Made by a program: the position numbers and the translations under genes. The notes beneath the pieces are model-generated. The model worked only from the letters and a program-made list of their open reading frames with translations, was not told where the DNA came from and searched no databases. Source: an uncultured Paracoccaceae bacterium (GTDB lineage: Bacteria; Pseudomonadota; Alphaproteobacteria; Rhodobacterales; Rhodobacteraceae). Taken from it: a stretch of 64,000 nt of DNA. The stretch lies in NCBI GenBank assembly GCA_947503175.1, contig CANNCO010000003.1:627501-691500 (forward strand). Reading direction: 5' to 3'. The stretch's first letter is position 1. Each line of letters opens with the position of its first letter. Below are positions 39,079-47,006 of the stretch, piece after piece.

Positions 39079-40871
39079 GCATTGCCGCACTCAAGAAGCT
39101 CACCCTTGCAGGGCCGATAGACCAGAAGGCAGAGGTGCTTGCCCACTTTCAGAATCTCGGCTGCCTGCACGTGGTGCCGATCTCCTTGGAAGTCACGCCA
39201 CCGGAAAAGGCCCCGACCCGCGGGGCAGAAGACACCTACAAGGCGCTTCGGTTTCTGGCGGATGTCGAGGGATCGCGAAAACAGCTGCGCCATGCCGCTG
39301 ATTTCGATGTGACGGCTTTTGTGGCCACGGTCCTGGACCTGCGGCAATCCATTCGAGAGACCGGTGACAGACGCGATGCTTTGGATGCCCGGATCAGGTC
39401 ACTGGAACCGTGGGGCGAACTTGTTTTTCCGGACCGCTCCGCTCTCGATGGGGTGTCATTGTGGTTCTACGAACTTCCCCTCAAGGACCGCGATGCCTTG
39501 CAGCATATCAGCGAGCCCTGGGAAATTGTCGGTCATGACCAAAAGACGTTGTTTGTGGTGGTCCTCTCGGTCGAGGAACCCGCCGATGATCTCTTGCCCG
39601 TGCCGCGCGTTCATGTGGGGGCCAAGCCGCGCGCCGCGCTGATCGCCGAGCTTGAGGACACGGAGATTCTGCTTGAGGAACTGCAGGCAGAGCGCATCGC
39701 GCTCACACGGTATCTCAAGGTCTTCAGAGAGCATGTATCAGAAGCGGAAACCGAGGCCGAGCTTGAATTTGCCATGGCCCAGACCCGGGACGACACAGAC
39801 ATCTTCGTGGTGCAAGGGTGGGTGCCGGAAACCGACATAGCCGCGATCGAAGACTACGCCGAAAGCGCTGGCCTCGCCGTGATCGAGCAATCCCCGGCAT
39901 GGAACGAAACACCGCCCACTCTCTTGGTTCAGCCCGAGACCGAAGCGGCGGCGGTGGATCTGGCGATGTTCTATCAGGTGCCGGGATATCGCGGCTGGGA
40001 TCCGTCGCTGCTGCTGGTGGTCTCATTCGCGATCTTCTTTGCGATGATCGTGGCCGATGCGGGTTATGGGCTTGTGATCCTGCTCGGCCTGCTTGCGGGC
40101 TGGTCCAGATTAGACGCGACTCCAAAGCTCAAGGCATGGCGGCGCCTTGGCCTGATCATCGCAGGCGCGACAGTGGTCTACGGTGCTGTGGTCGGCAGCT
40201 ATTTCGGGGCGGCCCCACCGGAAGGCTCGAGCCTCGGCAACCTGATCATCTTGGACCTGCACGATTTCGACACGATGATGCGACTATCGATCCTGATCGG
40301 CGTCGCCCACATCGTCTTTGCCATCGCCATGAATGCCTGGGTCAATCGGGCGCATCGTTCTGCCAAGGCGCAACTGGGCTGGATCGGTCTGATCGTTGGC
40401 GGTCTCTTTATCTGGTTGAGTGGTCAGACAGGCCCCGGATTTGTCTCAGGCGCTGCCCTGTTCGCCGTGGGATTCGCCTTGATCGTGTTTTTCACCAGCG
40501 AGCGGCCGATAGAAAAGCCGTCCGATTGGGCATGGCGCATCTTTGACGGCGTGACGGCGCTCAATGGCGCAATGGGGGCATTTGGCGATGTCCTGAGCTA
40601 TATGCGACTTTTCGCACTGGGTCTGGCCTCCGCCTCACTGGCGCTCACGTTCAACGATCTTGCCATGCAAGTGATCGAAGCCTCACCGGGTATCGGCCTG
40701 CTCTTTGGCCTGATCGTCCTCATCATCGGGCATGTGCTCAACTTCGGCCTCGCCCTCATGAGCGGCGTCGTCCATGGGCTGCGGCTCAACTACATCGAAT
40801 TTTTCAAATGGGGCTTACCGGAGGAGGGCGTGGCCTTCCGGCCGCTGACCCGAAAGGAGGTTCAGAAATGA
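39075..40871 (+). CDS. ntpI: V/A-type ATPase subunit I (a subunit, stator half-channel)
   Basis: A 598-residue protein with a soluble coiled-coil N-terminal half and about seven membrane helices in the second half. The stator Arg region is in GDVLSYMRLFALGLASASLA, and GVVHGLRLNYIEFFKWGLPE is the conserved end. It forms the ion half-channels next to the K ring. Its start and stop overlap subunits D and K by four bases each (ATGA). Confidence 0.93.
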   Translation: MSIAALKKLTLAGPIDQKAEVLAHFQNLGCLHVVPISLEVTPPEKAPTRGAEDTYKALRFLADVEGSRKQLRHAADFDVTAFVATVLDLRQSIRETGDRRDALDARIRSLEPWGELVFPDRSALDGVSLWFYELPLKDRDALQHISEPWEIVGHDQKTLFVVVLSVEEPADDLLPVPRVHVGAKPRAALIAELEDTEILLEELQAERIALTRYLKVFREHVSEAETEAELEFAMAQTRDDTDIFVVQGWVPETDIAAIEDYAESAGLAVIEQSPAWNETPPTLLVQPETEAAAVDLAMFYQVPGYRGWDPSLLLVVSFAIFFAMIVADAGYGLVILLGLLAGWSRLDATPKLKAWRRLGLIIAGATVVYGAVVGSYFGAAPPEGSSLGNLIILDLHDFDTMMRLSILIGVAHIVFAIAMNAWVNRAHRSAKAQLGWIGLIVGGLFIWLSGQTGPGFVSGAALFAVGFALIVFFTSERPIEKPSDWAWRIFDGVTALNGAMGAFGDVLSYMRLFALGLASASLALTFNDLAMQVIEASPGIGLLFGLIVLIIGHVLNFGLALMSGVVHGLRLNYIEFFKWGLPEEGVAFRPLTRKEVQK

Positions 40872-41311
40872 GTGAACTGGTTTTGGCGCTCGGGTGGGTC
40901 GGGATATTCTCGCCGATGGCCCTGGGCGCGGTGGCAAGCGCAGTCGGATGCTCGATTGCCGGACAGGCCTCAATTGGCGCGATGACCGAAACCGACGGCG
41001 GCTACGGGCGCTTTGTCGGCATTTCGGCCTTTCCGTCGACCTTCGTGATCTATGGCATCGTGATCATGTTCACACTGAACCGCGAGGTCACGCCAGAGAA
41101 CGCCGGCGGGCTGTTCGGTGTCGGCCTCCTCGCAGGGATCGCTCTGCTCTATTGCGGGATCTGGCAGGGCCGGGCCTGTGCGGCGGCGATCAACGCGTCG
41201 AAGGAAAAGCCCGAGATATTCGGCCTGTCCCTTGCACCTGCGGCCATCATCGAGGGCTTTGGGGTCTTCGCCTTTGTCTTCGCCCTGGTCATCAGCGCGG
41301 GGATTGCGTGA
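40868..41311 (+). CDS. ntpK: V/A-type ATPase proteolipid subunit K
   Basis: A 147-residue four-helix proteolipid, the rotor ring. The ion-carrying Glu129 is in LAPAAIIEGFGVFAFV, and Gln100 is in GIWQGRACAAAI. The helix-2 site reads FPSTFVIYG, where sodium-type rings usually have LPGTQ, so Thr58 is kept but the Gln ligand is Phe59. Start ATG 40868 overlaps the subunit I stop. The stop shares one base with the subunit E start. Only the first of the two hairpins lacks an acidic ion residue, as in NtpK. Confidence 0.93.
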   Translation: MSELVLALGWVGIFSPMALGAVASAVGCSIAGQASIGAMTETDGGYGRFVGISAFPSTFVIYGIVIMFTLNREVTPENAGGLFGVGLLAGIALLYCGIWQGRACAAAINASKEKPEIFGLSLAPAAIIEGFGVFAFVFALVISAGIA

Positions 41312-41985
41312 TGGCAGCACCCGAAGGCACCTCGAAAGGCGTTGATGCGCTCATTGCCCGGCTGCGTGACGATGGTGTCGCCGCGGGCAAGGCCGAAGCA
41401 GAACGGCTGAAGACGGAAGCGCAGTCAGAGGCCGCGGAAATTGTGTCGAAAGCCAGGGCCGAGGCCGAACAATACCTCGCACAGGCGCGCAAGGACGCGG
41501 ACAACTACCGCCGCGCCGGCGAAGAGGCGCTGAACACAGCGATGCGTGACGCGGTTCTGACGATGAAATCCGGGCTGATGGCGAAATTCCAGGCCGATGT
41601 GAAACGCATGGTCTCCAACGCCGCGGCAGAGCCGGAGATGCTGAAACGCATGATCCTCGAACTCGTGGGCCGCACCCGCGACGCTGCGGGCGGCGGTGAA
41701 ACGGATGTTATCCTGCCGGCACATGTCGTCAGTTCGGAGGCGATCAAGGATAACCCCGAAGACATCCAGTCCGGCCAACTGACGCAGTTTGTACTGGGTC
41801 TTACCCAGAAGATGCTGAAAGACGGTGTGACCCTGCACGCCTCCGATGATCTTCAGGCGGGCATTCGCGCGCGAGTGACGGGAAAGGACATCGAACTGGA
41901 TCTTTCCGATGAAGCGATTGCGTCGCTTCTGATGCAACACCTGCAACCCCGCTTTCGCGCCGTGATGGAAGGTGTGATCAAGTAG
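41311..41985 (+). CDS. ntpE: V/A-type ATPase subunit E (peripheral stalk)
   Basis: A 224-residue protein with a long N-terminal coiled coil (EAERLKTEAQSEAAEIVSKA, then RAEAEQYLAQARKDADNYRR) and a globular C-terminal part (LMQHLQPRFRAVMEGVIK). It is the peripheral stalk subunit that ties the head to subunit I. The start ATG 41311 shares one base with the stop of K. It ends four bases before the next gene. No separate G/H stalk partner is seen in the operon. Confidence 0.82.
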   Translation: MAAPEGTSKGVDALIARLRDDGVAAGKAEAERLKTEAQSEAAEIVSKARAEAEQYLAQARKDADNYRRAGEEALNTAMRDAVLTMKSGLMAKFQADVKRMVSNAAAEPEMLKRMILELVGRTRDAAGGGETDVILPAHVVSSEAIKDNPEDIQSGQLTQFVLGLTQKMLKDGVTLHASDDLQAGIRARVTGKDIELDLSDEAIASLLMQHLQPRFRAVMEGVIK

Positions 41986-41988
41986 GAC

Positions 41989-42678
41989 ATGACAGATCCC
42001 GACGCCTACATCGCGCTGATAACCAGCCTGCCAAGCCCGGAGCGGCTGTTTCGAGCCAAACAGCCCCCGATCTCGCGGCTGCGCCTGGATCGTCGTCTGG
42101 CGGTACTGGAGCCGGAACATCGCACGCTGCTGACCGAGATCGAGGCCGTGATGGCCTGGGGCTCATATGGCATGGGTGATGACGGCCAGGTGGCACGAAC
42201 GCGCGCCAAAGCGTTGATGGCCCGGCTCGACAACGACACGCTATGCGCAATCGTATCGCAGCGGATCGACCTGCGGGCGACACTGGCGGCCCTTCGGATG
42301 CGGCGTGACGGGCTTGGCCCCCCTGCGGATGGCTGGACACAAAGCCGATTGTCCCGACATATCATCGCGAACTGGTCAGAACCGACGTTCAGGCTCGACA
42401 CGCGCATGCCCTGGGTTCGGGATGCGCTCGAACTGCTGCAGAAACGGGACCCATTGGCGCTGGAGCGTTTCATTCTCGACGTGACGTACCGCCAGCTTCG
42501 GCGTCACGGCGCGCGGCATTGCTTCGATTTCGAGGCCGTCGTCATCTACGTCCTGAAATGGAGTATCTTTGACCGCTGGGCGCGTAGCGATGCGCGTGCC
42601 GCCGCCGCCCGATTTGAAGCGATGACCCAACAGGCACTCGGCGATTTCGCCGGGTTGGAACTGAAAGGAGCCATGTGA
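41989..42678 (+). CDS. V-ATPase operon protein in the DUF2764 position
   Basis: A 229-residue protein, mostly helical, beginning YIALITSLPSPERLFRAKQP and PISRLRLDRRLAVLEPEHRT, which resembles the opening YxxLxxxLP...L of DUF2764 proteins found between subunits E and A in bacterial V-ATPase operons (Chlamydiae, Bacteroidetes, spirochetes). It may be the functional counterpart of subunit C/d, for which no other gene is present. The rest, such as LERFILDVTYRQLRRHGARH, gives no enzyme motif. Its stop shares one base with the start of subunit A. Confidence 0.65.
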   Translation: MTDPDAYIALITSLPSPERLFRAKQPPISRLRLDRRLAVLEPEHRTLLTEIEAVMAWGSYGMGDDGQVARTRAKALMARLDNDTLCAIVSQRIDLRATLAALRMRRDGLGPPADGWTQSRLSRHIIANWSEPTFRLDTRMPWVRDALELLQKRDPLALERFILDVTYRQLRRHGARHCFDFEAVVIYVLKWSIFDRWARSDARAAAARFEAMTQQALGDFAGLELKGAM

Positions 42679-44525
42679 TGGCTTTGGACGCGAACCCCAG
42701 CGGCAATGGCACGGTGACAGCCCGGATCGTGGCCGTTCAGGACGACCTTGTGAAGATCGAAGCGCAAGTGGATGCCGACGGAAACCTCGCCGCCCTGGTC
42801 AAGAACGAGGTCGTCTATGTCATGCCATCCCGTCTTGGCGCCAATGGTCGCCAAGAGCGCCTGAAGGCCGAAGTGCTGCGTGTGCGCGGCGCGGTTGCGG
42901 ATGCACAGGTCTATGAAAGTACCCAGGGCGTCGCCGTCGGAGATCCCGTTGAACAAACCGGTCAGCTTCTGTCGGTGGAACTGGGGCCCGGACTCTTGGG
43001 CTCGGTTTTCGACGGATTGCAGGCCCCGCTGGCTGCCGTCGCTGCCGAGTACGGTATCTTCCTCCCTCGAGGCGCTTCGGTTGATGCGCTGGATTCCAAG
43101 GCAAAGTGGAGCTTCACGCCTATCGTCAAACTGGGTGACGAAGTTGTCGCGGGCGATACACTCGGAACGGTTCCCGAGGGCCGGTTCACCCATAAGATCA
43201 TGGTGCCCTTCGGCTGGGCCGGTCGCTACAAGGTTGCATGGATCCAAAAGGGGTCGGCGAAGGGCCACGAGGCAATTGCCCGGCTTGATGACGGGTCGGG
43301 CAACGAACGCAAAGTGTCACTGAACCAGAAATGGCCCGTGCGCCGATCGATCCCGGCGCCGCTCTTGAAAAAGGCCACGTCGCGCCGCTTGTTTCCCGAC
43401 GAACCGGTTCTGACATCCCAGCGTCTGATCGACACGTTCTTTCCGATCGCACGCGGCGGCACCGCTTGTATCCCCGGACCGTTTGGTGCGGGCAAAACCG
43501 TGCTGCAGAACCTGATCGCGCGGAATGCCCAGGTCGATGTGGTGGTTGTAGTGGCGTGCGGCGAACGTGCGGGTGAAGTCGTCGAAACCATCCAGGAATT
43601 TCCAGAGATGACGGATCCCAAATCGGGCGGAAGCCTGATGGATCGCACCATCATCATCTGCAACACGTCCTCCATGCCGGTCGCGGCGCGAGAAGCGTCG
43701 ATCTTCACCGGGATCACGCTTGGTGAATACTACCGGCAGATGGGCCTCGACGTTTTGCTCATAGCGGACAGCACGTCCCGGTGGGCGCAAGCGATGCGGG
43801 AAACCTCCGGCCGGCTCGAAGAGATTCCGGGTGAAGAGGGATTCCCGGCCTACCTGCAAAGCTCCATCAAGGGACTTTATGAACGGGCCGGCGTCATCAA
43901 AAGCAACGATGGCGACATCGGCAGCCTGACGATGATCGGCACGGTATCGCCTGCCGGTGGCAACTTTGACGAACCCGTTACGCAGTCGACGCTTTCCACC
44001 GTAAAGTGCTTTCTCGGCCTTTCGTCCGAACGTGCCTACAAACGGTTCTATCCGGCCGTCGACCCGCTGATGTCCTGGTCCCGCTACCTGGATCAGATGG
44101 AAGACTGGTATGACGAAAACGTCCAACCGGGTTGGGTCGCCAAGGTGCGAGACCTTCAGTCGCTGCTCGAACGCGGCGAACAGATAGATCAAATGATGCA
44201 AGTGACCGGCGAAGAAGGCGTGACGGCGGAAGACTTCGTTACCCAGCAACAGTCGCTGTTTGTCGACATGGTCTACCTGCAACAGGATGCGTTTGACGAT
44301 ATCGACGCAAGCGTCTCCGTCGACCGTCAACAGCTGACGTTTGAGCGCGTCTACAAAGTGGCCATGAGCGAAATGGAGTTTCCGAGCAAAAGCGACGCGC
44401 GCGCTGCTTTCACAGAGCTGACGGGCAAGTTCAAGAACTTCCACTACGAGGCCGAAGGATCGCCGAGATATTCAGAACTGCTGGGCGAAATCGATGCTTT
44501 GATCGACGGCATGGTGTCCAGATGA
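42678..44525 (+). CDS. ntpA: V/A-type ATPase catalytic subunit A
   Basis: A 615-residue catalytic ATPase. It contains the characteristic non-homologous insert after the N-terminal barrel, Walker A in PGPFGAGKTVLQNLIARNAQ, the Glu-containing CGERAGEVVETIQEFPEM, and DSTSRWAQAMRETSGRLEEI. It is last in the operon rather than first or before B, which is unusual. ATG 42678 has AAAGGAGCCATGTG upstream and shares one base with the stop before it. The stop is 194 bases from the end of arfB on the other strand, a gap with only a weak hairpin (44574-44597). Confidence 0.95.
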   Translation: MALDANPSGNGTVTARIVAVQDDLVKIEAQVDADGNLAALVKNEVVYVMPSRLGANGRQERLKAEVLRVRGAVADAQVYESTQGVAVGDPVEQTGQLLSVELGPGLLGSVFDGLQAPLAAVAAEYGIFLPRGASVDALDSKAKWSFTPIVKLGDEVVAGDTLGTVPEGRFTHKIMVPFGWAGRYKVAWIQKGSAKGHEAIARLDDGSGNERKVSLNQKWPVRRSIPAPLLKKATSRRLFPDEPVLTSQRLIDTFFPIARGGTACIPGPFGAGKTVLQNLIARNAQVDVVVVVACGERAGEVVETIQEFPEMTDPKSGGSLMDRTIIICNTSSMPVAAREASIFTGITLGEYYRQMGLDVLLIADSTSRWAQAMRETSGRLEEIPGEEGFPAYLQSSIKGLYERAGVIKSNDGDIGSLTMIGTVSPAGGNFDEPVTQSTLSTVKCFLGLSSERAYKRFYPAVDPLMSWSRYLDQMEDWYDENVQPGWVAKVRDLQSLLERGEQIDQMMQVTGEEGVTAEDFVTQQQSLFVDMVYLQQDAFDDIDASVSVDRQQLTFERVYKVAMSEMEFPSKSDARAAFTELTGKFKNFHYEAEGSPRYSELLGEIDALIDGMVSR

Positions 44526-44719
44526 ACGCAGCATCCGGGCGGCAGATGCGGTCGCATGGACACTCGCGACCCCGGGGCAAACCGGTTGTCTTGCCCGTCT
44601 GATTTGGCCCGCAAGCGGACGCTCACTCACGCCGCAGCATCGGTTGATTTGGGTCCGAACCTGGCTTTCTGGGCATTCGGGTACGGCTTCTCACATGCGG
44701 CAGGTCGCGAACGCAACGC

Positions 44720-45139
44720 TCACTCCGGATCGACCCCACCGCGCAGCGCCTTCACCGCCCCACGCTTTTTCTTGGCATCGACCCGCTTCCGTTTCTGGTT
44801 CAGCGACACCCGCGTCGGCACCCGCCGCTTGGGCCGCTCGCACGCCTTGCGGATCAGATCGGCCAGCCGCTCCCGCGCCAGGTCCCGGTTCCGTGCCTGA
44901 CTGCGCTCCTCGCTCACCTGCAGCACGATCGCTCCGTCCTTGGTCCAGCGCCGTCCGGCCAGCCGTTTGAGCCGCGCCTTTACCGGATCGGGCAGGTTGG
45001 GTGACCGCGCTGCCTCGAACCGCAACTCCACCGCCGTCGCCACTTTGTTCACGTTCTGCCCGCCGGGGCCGCCCGCGCGCACGAACTGCTCGGTGATTTC
45101 CCAATCCTCGATCGTGATCTGGTCGTTCACGTTAATCAT
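44720..45139 (-). CDS. arfB: Alternative ribosome-rescue factor ArfB (YaeJ)
   Basis: A 139-residue peptidyl-tRNA hydrolase that frees ribosomes stalled without a stop codon. The GGQ motif is RAGGPGGQNVNKVATAVELR, and the C-terminal basic tail (RKACERPKRRVPTRVSLNQK) would enter the empty mRNA channel. The length and layout are standard. It converges on the V-ATPase operon. The gap behind its start holds the candidate small transcript. Confidence 0.95.
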   Translation of the reverse strand: MINVNDQITIEDWEITEQFVRAGGPGGQNVNKVATAVELRFEAARSPNLPDPVKARLKRLAGRRWTKDGAIVLQVSEERSQARNRDLARERLADLIRKACERPKRRVPTRVSLNQKRKRVDAKKKRGAVKALRGGVDPE

Positions 45140-45203
45140 TTGTTATCCGCATGGTATGCGCATGGAATACACATCGGTTCCGCATTGGCGTTTTGTAACC
45201 GAA

Positions 45204-45230
45204 AAGGGCCACCGGATGTCGGTGGCCCTT
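45204..45230 (-). terminator. Hairpin terminator of a minus-strand transcript
   Basis: An 11-base-pair perfect stem AAGGGCCACCG / CGGTGGCCCTT with a five-base loop; on the minus strand it is followed by TTTTCGG. It would end the small transcript starting near 45395 or read-through from the queuosine transporter gene. Confidence 0.8.
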
Positions 45231-45419
45231 CGAGTCATTCAGAGATGGGCCAGTTAGGACTGGAGCCCAATCAGGAGTGTTTTCTACCCAGGGCTGCCTG
45301 GGTCAGACGGTCCCCCCGACTGTTCCGACACCTCTCTCCAATATCACTCTCGACACTGGACCACCTCCTTTCGTTTGTTACCGATAGGGGAAGGTTGGCA
45401 CAGATATTGCGTTTGTCAA
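45231..45419 (-). ncRNA. Candidate small transcript with tiny ORF and perfect Shine-Dalgarno
   Basis: This roughly 190-base gap has TTGACA (45419-45414) as a -35 box with no good -10, then AAAGGAGGTGG, a full match to the anti-Shine-Dalgarno, then GTG at 45356 opening a 17-codon ORF (45303-45356, MSRVILERGVGTVGGTV). A small hairpin CCCAGG/CCTGGG and the strong terminator at 45204-45230 follow. It may be a leader peptide, a small protein or an sRNA. A second frame here reads GERCRNSRGDRLTQAALGRK, so the coding frame is not settled. Confidence 0.4.
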
Positions 45420-45425
45420 AACAAA

Positions 45426-46046
45426 TTACGCTACCTGTGGCGTCATTCGCCTCACAATCATGCGAAACGGCACCAGCGCGATCAAAGCAAGGGCAAGTTT
45501 CACACCCCAATCCGCAATCGCCAGCGACACCCAAAGCGGCGCTTCGGGGCCCGTTCCGAGGATCGGCAGGATCTCTCCTGCCCAGCTCACGTCATTGGAA
45601 GGTTCAATGAAAACAAGGGTCTGGCTGAAGGCGATGGTAAAGAACAGTGCCGTATCCACGCTCGACCCGATCACGCTCGACGCAAGCGGCGCCCGCCACC
45701 ACGATCCTTCGCGGAGGCGATTAAAGACGGCAATATCAAGAAGTTGCGCCGTCAGGAATGCAATCCCGCTGCCAATCGCGATGCGCAGCGTCACCAGCGG
45801 CCCGAACTCGCCCACGATCTGCGTCCCGATCAGCGAACAGGCGACACCTGTCAAAAACCCAATGAAAACAACGCGCCGGGCGATCTGCGTCCCATAAACG
45901 CGGTTCATCACATCCGTCACAAGAAACGCAATCGGATAGGTGAACGCCCCCCATGTCAGCCATTGACCGAACAGGAACTGCACAAGGATATTCGATGCCA
46001 CCACGACGGCGGCCATGGCGATGACGCCAGGAAGCATTTGTTTCAT
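45426..46046 (-). CDS. Queuosine precursor transporter (YhhQ/VUT family)
   Basis: A 206-residue membrane protein with about six helices, expected to import preQ0 or preQ1. Family features include WGAFTYPIAFLVTDVMNRVY and the pair SWWRAPLASSVIGSSVDTAL. I took ATG 46046 (MKQMLPGVIAMAAVVVASN) over the track start at 46091. The leader is A-rich but I could not fit a preQ1 riboswitch to it. It is transcribed toward the candidate small transcript. Confidence 0.88.
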   Translation of the reverse strand: MKQMLPGVIAMAAVVVASNILVQFLFGQWLTWGAFTYPIAFLVTDVMNRVYGTQIARRVVFIGFLTGVACSLIGTQIVGEFGPLVTLRIAIGSGIAFLTAQLLDIAVFNRLREGSWWRAPLASSVIGSSVDTALFFTIAFSQTLVFIEPSNDVSWAGEILPILGTGPEAPLWVSLAIADWGVKLALALIALVPFRMIVRRMTPQVA

Positions 46047-46136
46047 AAGGTTTTTCCGTTTTTTCAAGGTAGCGGAGACTTGGCCCCGCACCGTGCGGGA
46101 CGCCGCCAGATAACGGATCGTCCGGACAGGATCAAG

Positions 46137-47006
46137 TCATTCCGTCAGCCGGTACTCGACGATTTCCGTGCGCTGAAACCATCGAAAATTATCATCGGAA
46201 ATCATTATGATACGCTGAAGGCCCCGGTCGTCGCGCCAGACGGCGATCCCTTCCAGATTGTCATGCATCCCGCCCTCGGTCTCCAGCAGCGTCTCGACCG
46301 ATACTACCCCGTCCGGCCCCAATTCGAACCGCCTGACCCGCGTTGAAAAACCGAACAGGCCGAACCCCCGCTCCAACAGGTAAAGCCGGCCCACATCGTC
46401 GAAATCCGCACCGGTCGGGCGGAAGCTCTCTTCGGGCAAGGTCGCGGCGATCTCCCAGCCGTCATCGTTCTGCCGATAGACGGGTACGCGGTCCGACCCC
46501 CGTGGCGGTTTCTCGGGTATCGCGTAAAGCCTGCCCTCACCATCAATCGCCAGCGCCTCAAGGGCACTGTTGTAACGCAGATCGCGGAACGCGGCCTGAT
46601 CCCCCATTGGCTCTGCCACCGCATCACGATCGGCATAGCCCCACACCCGATGCTCGCGCTCAAAGGAGACATAGATCCGTCCGTCAGGCCCGACTGCGAT
46701 CCCCTCGGCATCGGTGAAATCACCATCCACCCGATTTCCGTCCGGCATCTTCCAGCCGCCGATCCAGGGGGATTCAATCCCCACGATCTTGTCCCCGTCC
46801 CGCAGCAGTTCTCCGATCAGCGTCTGGGCACTGTCACCGGTCGCCACGAAACCTGTCCCGTCGGCTTCAACATCGATCCCCGACATGCCGCCGAAATAGG
46901 GCTCCGGGCGGTCCCAGTGATAGACGCTGAGCAGTTCGGCACCAGCAATTCCCTGAGATGCGAAAAAACCGCTTGCGATCAGCGCGACGACAGAACGGCG
47001 GAACAG
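46137..47006 (-). CDS. Esterase-like activity of phytase family protein, secreted
   Basis: About 290 residues. After a signal peptide (FRRSVVALIASGFFASQGIA) the mature part is a beta-propeller-like phytase-type domain: YFGGMSGIDVEADGTGFVAT, DAEGIAVGPDGRIYVSFERE and NSALEALAIDGEGRLYAIPE. The substrate is unknown. The start is a problem: the signal peptide begins at a CTG (47006), no ATG, GTG or TTG lies there in frame, and the nearest upstream start is GTG 47102, inside mepA. The gene overlaps the mepA end by about 28 bases. The very long track ORF is not the real extent. Confidence 0.75.
   Translation of the reverse strand: MFRRSVVALIASGFFASQGIAGAELLSVYHWDRPEPYFGGMSGIDVEADGTGFVATGDSAQTLIGELLRDGDKIVGIESPWIGGWKMPDGNRVDGDFTDAEGIAVGPDGRIYVSFEREHRVWGYADRDAVAEPMGDQAAFRDLRYNSALEALAIDGEGRLYAIPEKPPRGSDRVPVYRQNDDGWEIAATLPEESFRPTGADFDDVGRLYLLERGFGLFGFSTRVRRFELGPDGVVSVETLLETEGGMHDNLEGIAVWRDDRGLQRIIMISDDNFRWFQRTEIVEYRLTE

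Noticed and set aside
44526-44719. Gene or strong terminator after the V-ATPase operon
   Set aside because: No credible coding frame. The only stem (GGGGCAA/TTGCCCG with a bulge) lacks a T-run.
46047-46136. preQ1 riboswitch in the leader of the queuosine transporter
   Set aside because: The leader has a hairpin and an A-rich tail, but I could not match the conserved preQ1-I loop or the preQ1-II pattern.
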